Source: Flavobacterium hankyongi
GTDB lineage: Bacteria > Bacteroidota > Bacteroidia > Flavobacteriales > Flavobacteriaceae
Assembly (NCBI RefSeq): GCF_036840915.1
Contig: NZ_CP085725.1
Location: 930,001-994,000 of the forward strand
Reading direction: 5' to 3'
Length of the DNA: 64,000 nt
Shown: piece by piece, positions 43,356 through 51,302 of the stretch
How positions within the stretch are numbered: position 1 is the stretch's first letter
Layout: each line of letters opens with the position of its first letter
The notes under the pieces: generated by a model
Told to the model about the DNA's origin: nothing
What the model saw: the letters and a program-made list of their open reading frames with translations, nothing else
Database searches by the model: none
Position numbers and translations under genes: made by a program

Positions 43356-43850
43356 TTATTTTTTTCCTAATTCCACTATTTCCAAATCCTTTATTTTATC
43401 TCCTTCAATAACAAATCTAAGCATGGTTCGTATTTGATGAAAACCACTTTTACCTGCAGCTCCAGGATTCATGTGCAGTAAGTTTAGAGTTTTGTCAAAT
43501 TGCACTTTCAAAATATGTGAGTGACCACAAATGAAAAGTTTGGGAGGATTTAGCTTCAATTCTTCTTTTATACTTGGACTGTATTTACTTGGATAGCCTC
43601 CTATATGAGTAATCCAAACATCTACTCCTTCACACATAAAACGATTATTTAACGGAAATTCTAGCCTTGCTCCTCCTCCATCAATATTACCAAAAACAGC
43701 TCTTAAAGGTTTCATTTTCTTAATAGAATCAGTAACATTTAAGTCTCCAATATCGCCGGCATGCCAAACTTCATCAGCCCAAGAAACATGTTTTAAAATT
43801 GCCTCATCTATATGTCCATGAGTGTCTGATAAAAGAAGGATTTTTTTCAA
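43356..43850 (-). CDS. YfcE/MJ0936-type metallophosphoesterase
   Basis: A 164-residue phosphodiesterase with all metal-binding motifs: LLSDTHGH, WHAGDIGD, FGNIDGG, ITHIGGYP and ICGHSHILK. It hydrolyses phosphodiester or nucleotide substrates with Mn or Ni; the natural substrate is unknown. The start is TTG (43848-43850). Its stop and that of the kinase gene touch with no spacer, so there is no room for a terminator between these convergent genes. Confidence 0.9.
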   Translation of the reverse strand: MKKILLLSDTHGHIDEAILKHVSWADEVWHAGDIGDLNVTDSIKKMKPLRAVFGNIDGGGARLEFPLNNRFMCEGVDVWITHIGGYPSKYSPSIKEELKLNPPKLFICGHSHILKVQFDKTLNLLHMNPGAAGKSGFHQIRTMLRFVIEGDKIKDLEIVELGKK

Positions 43851-43896
43851 AGTTTTGCTTTTTTTTCAAAGATATAAAATTGCTAAATTTGGACCT

Positions 43897-45024
43897 ATGA
43901 AAAATATATACCTTGATAACGCTTCGACAACAGCTTTAAGACCTGAAGTAATAACAGAAATGACTAAAGTTTTGACAGAAAACTTTGGCAATCCATCCTC
44001 ATCTCATGCTTTTGGTAGAAGCTCAAAAAATCTTATAGAGTTATCCCGAAAAAGTATCGCTAAACAACTTAATTGCAACGCAAAGGAAATTATTTTTACC
44101 TCTTGCGGTACCGAGGCTAATAACTTCATAATTCTTTCATGTATCAGAGATTTAAAAGTCAACAGAATTATTACTAGCAAAATAGAACATCATGCTGTTT
44201 TACATACTATAGAAGTTTTTCAGAAACAGTTTGATATTCAAGTTGATTATGTCAACATTTTAGAAGACGGAACTGTTGATTATAATGATTTAGAGGAGCT
44301 TTTAAATGACGATAAAAAAACCTTAGTAAGTTTAATGCATGTAAATAACGAAATTGGGACTGTTTTAAATTTAGAAAAAGTAGTGTCACTTTGTAAAAAT
44401 AATAATGCATACTTTCATACTGATACTGTTCAGTCTATTGGGAAAACAAAAATTGATTTGACAGAATTACCAATTGACTTTTTAGTCGCCAGTGCACATA
44501 AATTTCATGGCCCAAAAGGTATAGGATTTGCTTTTATTAGAAAACAAATTGTTTTACAGCCCCTTTTATTAGGTGGTGAACAAGAAAAAGGCTTAAGAGC
44601 TGGTACAGAAAGCGTTCATAACATTGTAGGAATGGCAAAAGCTCTAGAGATTTCTTTTGAAAAATTGGAACAAGAAAAAATAAAAGTTTCAAAATTAAAA
44701 AGATATTTAATTGAGCAACTTAATCTAAATTTTACAGAAATTTCATTTGCAGGTAATCCTGAAGACACGTTTTACAATGTAATAAATGTAATTTTACCTT
44801 TTGACGAAAACAAAACAAGTATGTTACTGTTTCAATTAGATATGAATGGAATTGCAGTTTCAAGAGGTAGCGCTTGTCAATCAGGAAGCGTTAAGCCATC
44901 TCATGTTCTGAAAGCCTTTTTACCAAAAGAATTACTTCAAAAACCAAATATTAGAGTTTCATTTTCCCATAATAATACTAAAGATGATATAGATTATTTA
45001 ATTGATATTCTTAAAAAAATATAG
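43897..45024 (+). CDS. Cysteine desulfurase (NifS/IscS-type)
   Basis: A 375-residue fold-type I PLP enzyme. It begins MKNIYLDNASTTALRPEV; FTSCGTEANNFII binds the cofactor phosphate, SAHKFHGPKGIGF contains the PLP lysine, and RGSACQSGSVKPSHVL holds the catalytic cysteine loop. It removes sulfur from cysteine as an enzyme-bound persulfide for Fe-S clusters or tRNA thiolation. No isc/suf genes are nearby. A frame opening at 43822 adds a poor basic stretch; the ATG at 43897 is chosen. TAAATTTG (43884-43891) lies just 5 nt before it. Confidence 0.92.
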   Translation: MKNIYLDNASTTALRPEVITEMTKVLTENFGNPSSSHAFGRSSKNLIELSRKSIAKQLNCNAKEIIFTSCGTEANNFIILSCIRDLKVNRIITSKIEHHAVLHTIEVFQKQFDIQVDYVNILEDGTVDYNDLEELLNDDKKTLVSLMHVNNEIGTVLNLEKVVSLCKNNNAYFHTDTVQSIGKTKIDLTELPIDFLVASAHKFHGPKGIGFAFIRKQIVLQPLLLGGEQEKGLRAGTESVHNIVGMAKALEISFEKLEQEKIKVSKLKRYLIEQLNLNFTEISFAGNPEDTFYNVINVILPFDENKTSMLLFQLDMNGIAVSRGSACQSGSVKPSHVLKAFLPKELLQKPNIRVSFSHNNTKDDIDYLIDILKKI

Positions 45025-45909
45025 ATGAAACTATTCATTTCTTTCTTACTTTTTCCTTTTATTCTTTTTTCGCAGAATTTTGATATCCAAGGACACCGTG
45101 GTTGTCGTGGTTTAATGCCTGAAAACACTATCGAAGCAATGAAAAAGGCAATTGATCTTGGAGTTATATCACTTGAAATGGATGTTGTAATTTCAAAAGA
45201 TAAACAAATTCTTCTATCACATGAACCTTTTTTATCACACGAAATTTGCTTAGATAAAAACAAAAAAGAAATTACCGAAGTTAATGAACATTCTTATAAT
45301 TTATACCAAATGAATTATGACGAAATTAAAAATTGCGATTGTGGTAGTAAAGTTCATCCTAGATTTAAAGACCAAGAAAAGTTAGAAACGTACAAACCAT
45401 TGTTAAGTGAAGTAATTTACTTTATTGAAGAATATGTAAGTAAGTTGCAAAAAGGAGATCCTGGAAGGAAAATATACTATAACATTGAAACCAAATCAGA
45501 TCCAAAAGGAGATGAAATTTATCATCCTGCTCCAAAAGAATTTGTAGATTTATTAGTAAGCGTTTTAAAAAATACTACAATTTCTAATAGAGCTTACATT
45601 CAATCGTTTGATGTGAGAACACTACAATATTTACATCAAAAATACCCAGAATATAAAACTGTATTATTGGTCGAAAATAAGATGTCTATAGAAGAGAATT
45701 TAAAAATTCTTGGTTTCAAACCAAATGTGTACAGTCCAGAATTTATTTTGTTAGACAAAAAGCAAGTAAATTTTCTTCATAAAAAAGGGATAAAAGTCAT
45801 TCCTTGGACAGTTAATAATCCTGAAGACATAAAACAAGTTATTAGCTACGGTGTTGACGGTTTAATTTCTGATTATCCTAACAGATATTTTGAAATGGTT
45901 TTGAAGTAA
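45025..45909 (+). CDS. Exported glycerophosphodiester phosphodiesterase
   Basis: A 294-residue protein with a signal peptide (residues 1-15, ending LFSQN) and a GDPD TIM barrel: IQGHRGCRGLMPENTIEAM (catalytic His and metal ligands), GVISLEMDVVISKD (EMD) and LSHEP at the N-terminal end; VIPWTVNNPEDIKQVISYGV and DGLISDYPNRY at the C-terminal end. It cleaves glycerophosphodiesters to glycerol 3-phosphate plus alcohol in the periplasm. Its start follows the desulfurase stop directly. Confidence 0.92.
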   Translation: MKLFISFLLFPFILFSQNFDIQGHRGCRGLMPENTIEAMKKAIDLGVISLEMDVVISKDKQILLSHEPFLSHEICLDKNKKEITEVNEHSYNLYQMNYDEIKNCDCGSKVHPRFKDQEKLETYKPLLSEVIYFIEEYVSKLQKGDPGRKIYYNIETKSDPKGDEIYHPAPKEFVDLLVSVLKNTTISNRAYIQSFDVRTLQYLHQKYPEYKTVLLVENKMSIEENLKILGFKPNVYSPEFILLDKKQVNFLHKKGIKVIPWTVNNPEDIKQVISYGVDGLISDYPNRYFEMVLK

Positions 45910-45955
45910 TTAAATTTTAGCCTTCAAAATAAACAATTAAAACGAGCTAAAATAA

Positions 45956-48607
45956 TTAGTTAAAATTAAACTTGACAACAAAAGTTATCTGGCTTGGACG
46001 AAGCTGTATTCTGGAATAAGATTCATAAAGTGAATTTAAATTGTAGGTTTCAAACACAGATCTATTAGTTATGTTTGACCATTTTAATTCAAAATCAATT
46101 TTCTTCTTTGTATATGTAAACTGGTAAGAAATGTCATAAAATGGATTTTTATAAGTTGAATTCAAGTCTTTAGAATTTATTTGATCCCAATTAAAACCAA
46201 CCGTATGATTTTCTAAAGGATAGATAAACAAATTCAACTTGTGAACTAACATTTTATTAATTATTTCTATGTTACTAAAACCAAATTGTTTTGTTTCTCT
46301 ATAAGTTACATTATAATCAAAACTTAACCACTTAAAAAAAGAATTATTTATCTTAAATCCGATACTTTGAGCTTGTGTATCGACATCACTTAGGCTCCCA
46401 TTATATTTTTGCTGATCATTTGAATTTGTATAGCCATAAGATATTGACGAATTTGTCTTAATTTTTGGAAAATACTTACCAAACTCACTAACAAAAGTAT
46501 TTGTTAAACTTCTGTTGGAAAAAATTTCAAAATCGACTTGTTTAGCACCGTTAATCACGGTACTATTTGCTATTAAATTTCTTCTAGAATGAGAATAACG
46601 GTTACCAATATTAAAAAAGAAATTATTAAAAGGGTTTCTATATTCTATTTTTGCATTAACATTTTTGCTATTATTTTCTTGTATAGGATTGTCAGAATTC
46701 ATCCTAGTTAAATTCAGCGGATTCAACAATATATTTCCCGAATAAATGTTACTGATATCTCCAAACTTATAATTTATACCACTCTGTAAAGAGGTTTTCC
46801 AAAATGATGCAAATAAATATTGTGCATAAATAATAGGTTCAAATGTAGTCTTAGAAAAAAGTTTTGAAGTATTTCTAAGAGAATCATTAATGTTAATGTA
46901 ATTAAGATTTAATGGCATTTTGAAATAAAACATCCAAGAATCTTTTTTGTAATTTATATCTAATGAAGAATAGGGGTTGTAATAATTGTATGATACATCG
47001 TTTAAAAAATCATTTGGATTTGCCTGAGTTGCATCAATCGAATAGATATTTGAAGTCATATAATTAAAGTCATAATTCAAACCTACTTCAGGAGTAAATG
47101 TCCATGCATTTTTACTAAAACCAATATTAGCAGATTGATCTGCTTGAATCGATTTAATACTAAAATCTTGAAATATACTTGACGAACTTATTCTATCACG
47201 CAAAATTCCAACATAATCTTTTGGGTCTACAATAAGCAATTGATTATCTGTTTGATAATTAAAATATGATTTAATGTTTATCATTTTGTATTTCCAAGGT
47301 ACAATGGCACTTAAAGAATTTTGAAACGATAATGTTGGCGATTCAAGTCTTTCTTTTCCTATATAAGAATTGAGTTGAGTTGTGGCTTTACTTATGTTCC
47401 AAAATCTAGAAAAAGATGAAATATTTTTAAAAAATGTGCTTTTGGAATTCTTAGTAAGAATTACTTCTGTTTTAAATTTATTTGTATAAAAAATGTTAGC
47501 AATCTTGTTAACTAAATAATTATTATCTTGAAAATAAAATATATCAGAATAAGATTCATTTTTTACTTCGTTGTTGGTATAATTAGAATTTGCCTTCAAT
47601 TCCCATTCTTTGTTTTTAAATGGATTTGTTAAAAGATTAATAGATAGATAATGGACATTGTTTCTCAAATACCTTTTTTCTGGGATATTTGGCATATTAA
47701 AGGTTTCTAGGGCTAACCATTCCTTTTGGGATACTTGATTACGCTTACCTTCCCAAACATTACCAAAGGCTAATATTTTATCCTCATTCTCAACACTTTC
47801 TCCAAAATTATTAGACTTATAGTTAATCACCCATTGATTTTTTTGCCCAAAAAACATTGGGGTTAATTTTGCATTCCATAGAAAAGTATCTCCATAACCA
47901 GATCCTAATTCGGCTCTACCCGTCATTGCTACTTTCTTTTTAAGTTTTATGTTTATGGCAGCTTGTTCAGAGATAATTTTATCTTGCAACATCTTAACAG
48001 GTTGATGATTTTCTAAAACTTCAACCCTCAATACATCATCTTTAGGAAGTGAATTATTAATCGTTCCATAAGCACCCTCCATTAAATCTTTGCCATTAAC
48101 ATAAAATTTATTAATAGCTGTACCTTGATAAAGTACTAATCCTTCAGGGCTGACATCAACCCCTGGAATTTTCTTAAGAACATCTGAAAGGGTTCTATCA
48201 GATTTACTTTCAAATGATTTTAGATTATAAGATATAGTATCTCCTCTTTTTGTAATTAATTGTGTTTTTAGCTTTATTTCTTGTATCTCAATAACTTCTG
48301 CTTCTAAAATAAAATCATGCTTTTGACTCTCATTAGTAACACGTTTAACCTGAGATTTGTAGTTAAAAGCCTTAATCTTAAGATCCATATTTGATTCTGA
48401 AGATGTAAATGTAACGTTATATTCTCCTTTAGAATTAGTAATTCCATAAGCTATAACTGTTTCTTTTCCAATTTCTTCAATTGTGACGCTTGCACTTGCA
48501 ATTAAATTACCATCAATATCCTTTGCAACACCTGTGATACTTTTTTGAGATAAAACTGCACCTGAGAATAATAATAAACAGATAAATATTATTTTTTTTA
48601 ATAGCAT
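45956..48607 (-). CDS. Large outer-membrane beta-barrel protein with carboxypeptidase-like domain (TonB-receptor-like)
   Basis: An 883-residue exported protein (signal peptide 1-20, ending AVLSQKS). Residues about 21-100 are a carboxypeptidase-regulatory-like domain (ITGVAKDIDGNLIASASVTI). Residues about 115-230 resemble a receptor plug (SDRTLSDVLKKIPGVDVSPE, GTAINKFYVNGKDLMEG). The rest is a long beta-barrel with many aromatic strand ends, finishing ITFVVKFNFN. Such proteins in Bacteroidota frequently accompany GLPGLI proteins. Here it is the last gene of the minus-strand peptide cluster, 26 bp after the TPR-like gene, and the GLPGLI gene is at the cluster's other end. It may import, export or be the target of the peptide; self-immunity or uptake are guesses. 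Confidence 0.8.
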   Translation of the reverse strand: MLLKKIIFICLLLFSGAVLSQKSITGVAKDIDGNLIASASVTIEEIGKETVIAYGITNSKGEYNVTFTSSESNMDLKIKAFNYKSQVKRVTNESQKHDFILEAEVIEIQEIKLKTQLITKRGDTISYNLKSFESKSDRTLSDVLKKIPGVDVSPEGLVLYQGTAINKFYVNGKDLMEGAYGTINNSLPKDDVLRVEVLENHQPVKMLQDKIISEQAAINIKLKKKVAMTGRAELGSGYGDTFLWNAKLTPMFFGQKNQWVINYKSNNFGESVENEDKILAFGNVWEGKRNQVSQKEWLALETFNMPNIPEKRYLRNNVHYLSINLLTNPFKNKEWELKANSNYTNNEVKNESYSDIFYFQDNNYLVNKIANIFYTNKFKTEVILTKNSKSTFFKNISSFSRFWNISKATTQLNSYIGKERLESPTLSFQNSLSAIVPWKYKMINIKSYFNYQTDNQLLIVDPKDYVGILRDRISSSSIFQDFSIKSIQADQSANIGFSKNAWTFTPEVGLNYDFNYMTSNIYSIDATQANPNDFLNDVSYNYYNPYSSLDINYKKDSWMFYFKMPLNLNYININDSLRNTSKLFSKTTFEPIIYAQYLFASFWKTSLQSGINYKFGDISNIYSGNILLNPLNLTRMNSDNPIQENNSKNVNAKIEYRNPFNNFFFNIGNRYSHSRRNLIANSTVINGAKQVDFEIFSNRSLTNTFVSEFGKYFPKIKTNSSISYGYTNSNDQQKYNGSLSDVDTQAQSIGFKINNSFFKWLSFDYNVTYRETKQFGFSNIEIINKMLVHKLNLFIYPLENHTVGFNWDQINSKDLNSTYKNPFYDISYQFTYTKKKIDFELKWSNITNRSVFETYNLNSLYESYSRIQLRPSQITFVVKFNFN

Positions 48608-48633
48608 AGAAGTATTTAAAAGTACCTTTAAGA

Positions 48634-49263
48634 TTAAACTAATTGTTTTTCTTTAAGTATCTCTAAAGGAATTGAACCAAAATATTTATCATACGTTGCA
48701 TTAAAAAAATTGATTTTTTGAGGTTCAATACTTTCTGATAAATAAATTTCTAAAAAATGATATAAAGGCATATATCTTTGAAATTGCTCTTTATTATAAT
48801 TAAACAATGATATTAATCTGGATTTTGAATCATTGAATTCTGAATTTAAAAACATGTAATTAAAGATTAAATCATTTAAGAAGAATAAACGAAATTCTTG
48901 ATATTCGTCCCCTTCAATAGTTTCATAACAATCATTAAGAGGCTCTAATGAAGTTTTACCTGAGATTAAAAAATTAACTATCTCATAGACCATATTATTA
49001 GCTTCATTGATTTCTTCTTTAAAAACAAGTACTTTTAAGAGGTTTTTATAGTGTGAAATACTATCAAAAATTATAATTGGGAACTTATCTCTAATGTTTT
49101 TGTTTATCTCAAGAGTATTATAAATTCTTTCAAGAGCCATATCATAATTTTTAATTTTAAAATAATAATAAGATTTAGCTCTGTCATAGGAATTCCAAAT
49201 CAGTTGAGATAACAAGAGATTATTATTTGAAACTTTTTTTTTGATAGTGTTCACCAATTGCAA
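48634..49263 (-). CDS. TPR-like cluster protein, downstream reading frame of a split gene
   Basis: A 209-residue frame, mostly helical, with a TPR-like opening SYDRAKSYYYFKIKNYDMAL followed by acidic helices (EINEANNMVYEIVNFLISG). No signal peptide and no catalytic motif. It overlaps the end of the 81-residue frame by 41 bp. At a run of nine A (minus strand; T9 at 49234-49242), loss of one base would join HYQKK of the upstream frame to VSNNN of this one and give a single 277-residue protein. The first ten residues encoded here are then probably not used. Family not recognised. Confidence 0.5.
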   Translation of the reverse strand: MQLVNTIKKKVSNNNLLLSQLIWNSYDRAKSYYYFKIKNYDMALERIYNTLEINKNIRDKFPIIIFDSISHYKNLLKVLVFKEEINEANNMVYEIVNFLISGKTSLEPLNDCYETIEGDEYQEFRLFFLNDLIFNYMFLNSEFNDSKSRLISLFNYNKEQFQRYMPLYHFLEIYLSESIEPQKINFFNATYDKYFGSIPLEILKEKQLV

Positions 49264-49468
49264 AAAAATATTCAGCCAAATTTATATTTGCTCTAGCAGA
49301 TTCAACCCCGTCTGTAAAAAATTTAGAAACCATGTATAAGGTTTGTCTTTCTTCAACCGTTAGATGATTCTTCAAAGAATTCATATAATAAAGCACATAT
49401 CCACTTTTTTCAATCAATGTATTTTTGTGCCATTGTAATCTATTTTTCTGATTAATTATTTTTTGCAT
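49223..49468 (-). CDS. TPR-like cluster protein, upstream reading frame of a split gene
   Basis: An 81-residue frame with helical sequence (SLKNHLTVEERQTLYMVSKF, NINLAEYFFAIGEHY) and an ATG at 49468 that overlaps the end of the preceding gene by 17 bp, as expected for a coupled operon gene. It stops shortly after the A9 run shared with the downstream frame. Read together they look like one gene broken at a homopolymer by mutation, slippage or sequencing error. Function unknown. Confidence 0.5.
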   Translation of the reverse strand: MQKIINQKNRLQWHKNTLIEKSGYVLYYMNSLKNHLTVEERQTLYMVSKFFTDGVESARANINLAEYFFAIGEHYQKKSFK

Positions 49469-50105
49469 TGATCTTATATTTTAAAAGTAGTTTCAATTTG
49501 AAATTTTCAATAATCTGTTCTAGATTTTGTTTATCAATTTTTCCAAACATTTTATATTCATCAATAGGAAGTAAAAATGCCTGCGTATCAATATTTCTTT
49601 CAATCACTTCTGAATAATAAGTATAACTATTTTGAACCGAAACATCATTTAAAGGCAAAAAAAGATTTTCATTATCAGACACATAAACCAAGTACATTTT
49701 TTCATTGTTATCTAAAAAATCAAACTCTTCTCCATTATCCATGAACTCTTTTAATTTTGATTTTTCTTTCATCAAATATTCTGACAATGTTCCTTTAACA
49801 TTATTTAAATCGTAATTTTTATCTTCATTTTCCTCATAATTTTGATAAAGAATTCTATTTAAATTTAAAAGATATAGTTCTTCATTTTCTTCTTTTGGGA
49901 TTATAATTTCATAGTGCATTAGCATTGAAAATATATTGTCTGGTAAAATAGAAAAGTCACCTCTTTTTAGTAATTCACTCAAACCAGCATGAATTTTTAT
50001 TCCCATTTTTTTTCTACATGAAAAAATGATTTTTGACTCTTTTTGATCATCATTTTCTACGAATGAATCGCTCAATATTATATATTTAGAAAGCTTAAAT
50101 TCCAT
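49452..50105 (-). CDS. Stand-alone peptide-recognition-like protein (N-terminal domain shared with the cluster's radical SAM enzyme)
   Basis: A 217-residue protein. Residues 1-80 align by eye with the N-terminal domain of the radical SAM enzyme upstream: FKLSKYIILSDSF against YRLSHYLFFNQSF, LSELLKRGDFSILPDNIF against FADLLKNNDFSKIPSSTF, then EIIIP against KIIVN. Such N-terminal domains in peptide maturases are winged-helix modules that can hold the leader peptide. The remaining 135 residues are acidic with no known motif (YLVYVSDNENLFLPLNDVSV). It starts 1 bp after the P450 stop. A leader-binding or scaffold role is inferred. Confidence 0.6.
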   Translation of the reverse strand: MEFKLSKYIILSDSFVENDDQKESKIIFSCRKKMGIKIHAGLSELLKRGDFSILPDNIFSMLMHYEIIIPKEENEELYLLNLNRILYQNYEENEDKNYDLNNVKGTLSEYLMKEKSKLKEFMDNGEEFDFLDNNEKMYLVYVSDNENLFLPLNDVSVQNSYTYYSEVIERNIDTQAFLLPIDEYKMFGKIDKQNLEQIIENFKLKLLLKYKINAKNN

Positions 50106-50106
50106 A

Positions 50107-51300
50107 CTATTTGTTTATGCTAACAATTATTTTCTTTGGTCCTCTTTGTATATATTGCTCATTTTTCCATGATGTATTTGAAACTTTTAAATGATCAATA
50201 TCCAAATTGCTTATTAAGACCTCAAATGCAGTAGCAGATTGTAATTGAGCTAATCTTGCACCAATACATCTGTATGCACCAAATCCATAACTTAGGTGCT
50301 GAGGATTTCTATCAATTTTTATTTCTTCGGGATTTTCGAATTTTTCAGGATCTCTATTCGCAGATCCAATACAAACAAGAATTTGACTTCCAGCTACAAT
50401 TTTTACATTTCTAACTACAATATCATTTTTGGTAAACATTAATGAAAACTGAACTGGACTGTCATATCTTAATAATTCATCAATACAATTAGCTATTAAT
50501 TCTGGTGAATTTTTCAAATTGTTGTAAACGTCTTGGTTTTCATAAAGTGATAGAAACCCATTCCCTAAAAAATTCATCATATTGTCATGACCAGCATAAA
50601 AAAGAAATAATAACAAACACAATGCAAATTCATTTGATTCCCCTGCTAATTTACATGACTCAATTAGTGAACTAGCCAAATCATCATCTAGTGTTTTAGA
50701 TTTATTATCGATAAATTTTTGCAAAAAAATTAAAAATTCTTTTTCAATAGGATCTTCAGGATTTAAATCGTTTATAAGTGTTAAATATCCATTTTTTAGT
50801 TTTCCAACCAGATTAATTAAATATGGAATATCATCTTCTGGAATACCTATTATTCTACTTATAGTTTCAAACGTATATGGGTTTGCAAAATCACTTACGA
50901 AATCAAATTTACCTTTGCTCAAGCATTCTTTTATGTACTTTTCTGCTGTAAGCTTCATAGCAACTTTTTCAAATTTTAAATTTCGTGCAGCCAATCCATG
51001 GAGAACTTTTTTCCTATGTGGGCTATCTATTTCTGGAGCATAAGCATACATTGTTTTAGACATTGTACTTTGTTTTCCAAAAAGCGCAAATTGAGTTTGT
51101 GTATCTTGACCCCAATGAGAAACAGAAGGATTTTGCATTATAGAAACTGCATCATCATACTTCATAACCAACCATCTCATTGGTGATAATCTTTGGATAG
51201 GCATTTTATCTCTTATTTTTTTATAATCTTTATAAGGGTTATTCCCATTAAACATATTAGGTATACCTCCTAAAAAACTTTTGACCAAAGCTTTTTCCAT
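50107..51300 (-). CDS. Cytochrome P450
   Basis: A 397-residue soluble bacterial P450. The heme loop is YGFGAYRCIGARLA (Cys345 ligates iron), the K helix has ELLRYDSP (ExxR, 275-278), and the I helix reads FYAGHDNM (235-241), in which the usual acid-Thr pair is Asp-Asn. There is no transmembrane anchor, so it needs soluble ferredoxin or flavodoxin partners not encoded nearby. Its stop is 1 bp from the next start, and its ATG is 2 bp after the radical SAM stop, so it belongs to the peptide operon. It probably hydroxylates or cross-links the peptide or oxidises an attached isoprenoid. TTG at 51309 is a less likely start. Confidence 0.92.
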   Translation of the reverse strand: MEKALVKSFLGGIPNMFNGNNPYKDYKKIRDKMPIQRLSPMRWLVMKYDDAVSIMQNPSVSHWGQDTQTQFALFGKQSTMSKTMYAYAPEIDSPHRKKVLHGLAARNLKFEKVAMKLTAEKYIKECLSKGKFDFVSDFANPYTFETISRIIGIPEDDIPYLINLVGKLKNGYLTLINDLNPEDPIEKEFLIFLQKFIDNKSKTLDDDLASSLIESCKLAGESNEFALCLLLFLFYAGHDNMMNFLGNGFLSLYENQDVYNNLKNSPELIANCIDELLRYDSPVQFSLMFTKNDIVVRNVKIVAGSQILVCIGSANRDPEKFENPEEIKIDRNPQHLSYGFGAYRCIGARLAQLQSATAFEVLISNLDIDHLKVSNTSWKNEQYIQRGPKKIIVSINK

Positions 51301-51302
51301 AA

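Noticed and set aside
45913..45955. Weak 8-bp inverted repeat between the GDPD and barrel genes as a terminator
   Set aside because: The stem (ATTTTAGC/GCTAAAAT) is AT-rich with a 24-nt loop and no clear T-run, so it is unlikely to terminate transcription on its own.
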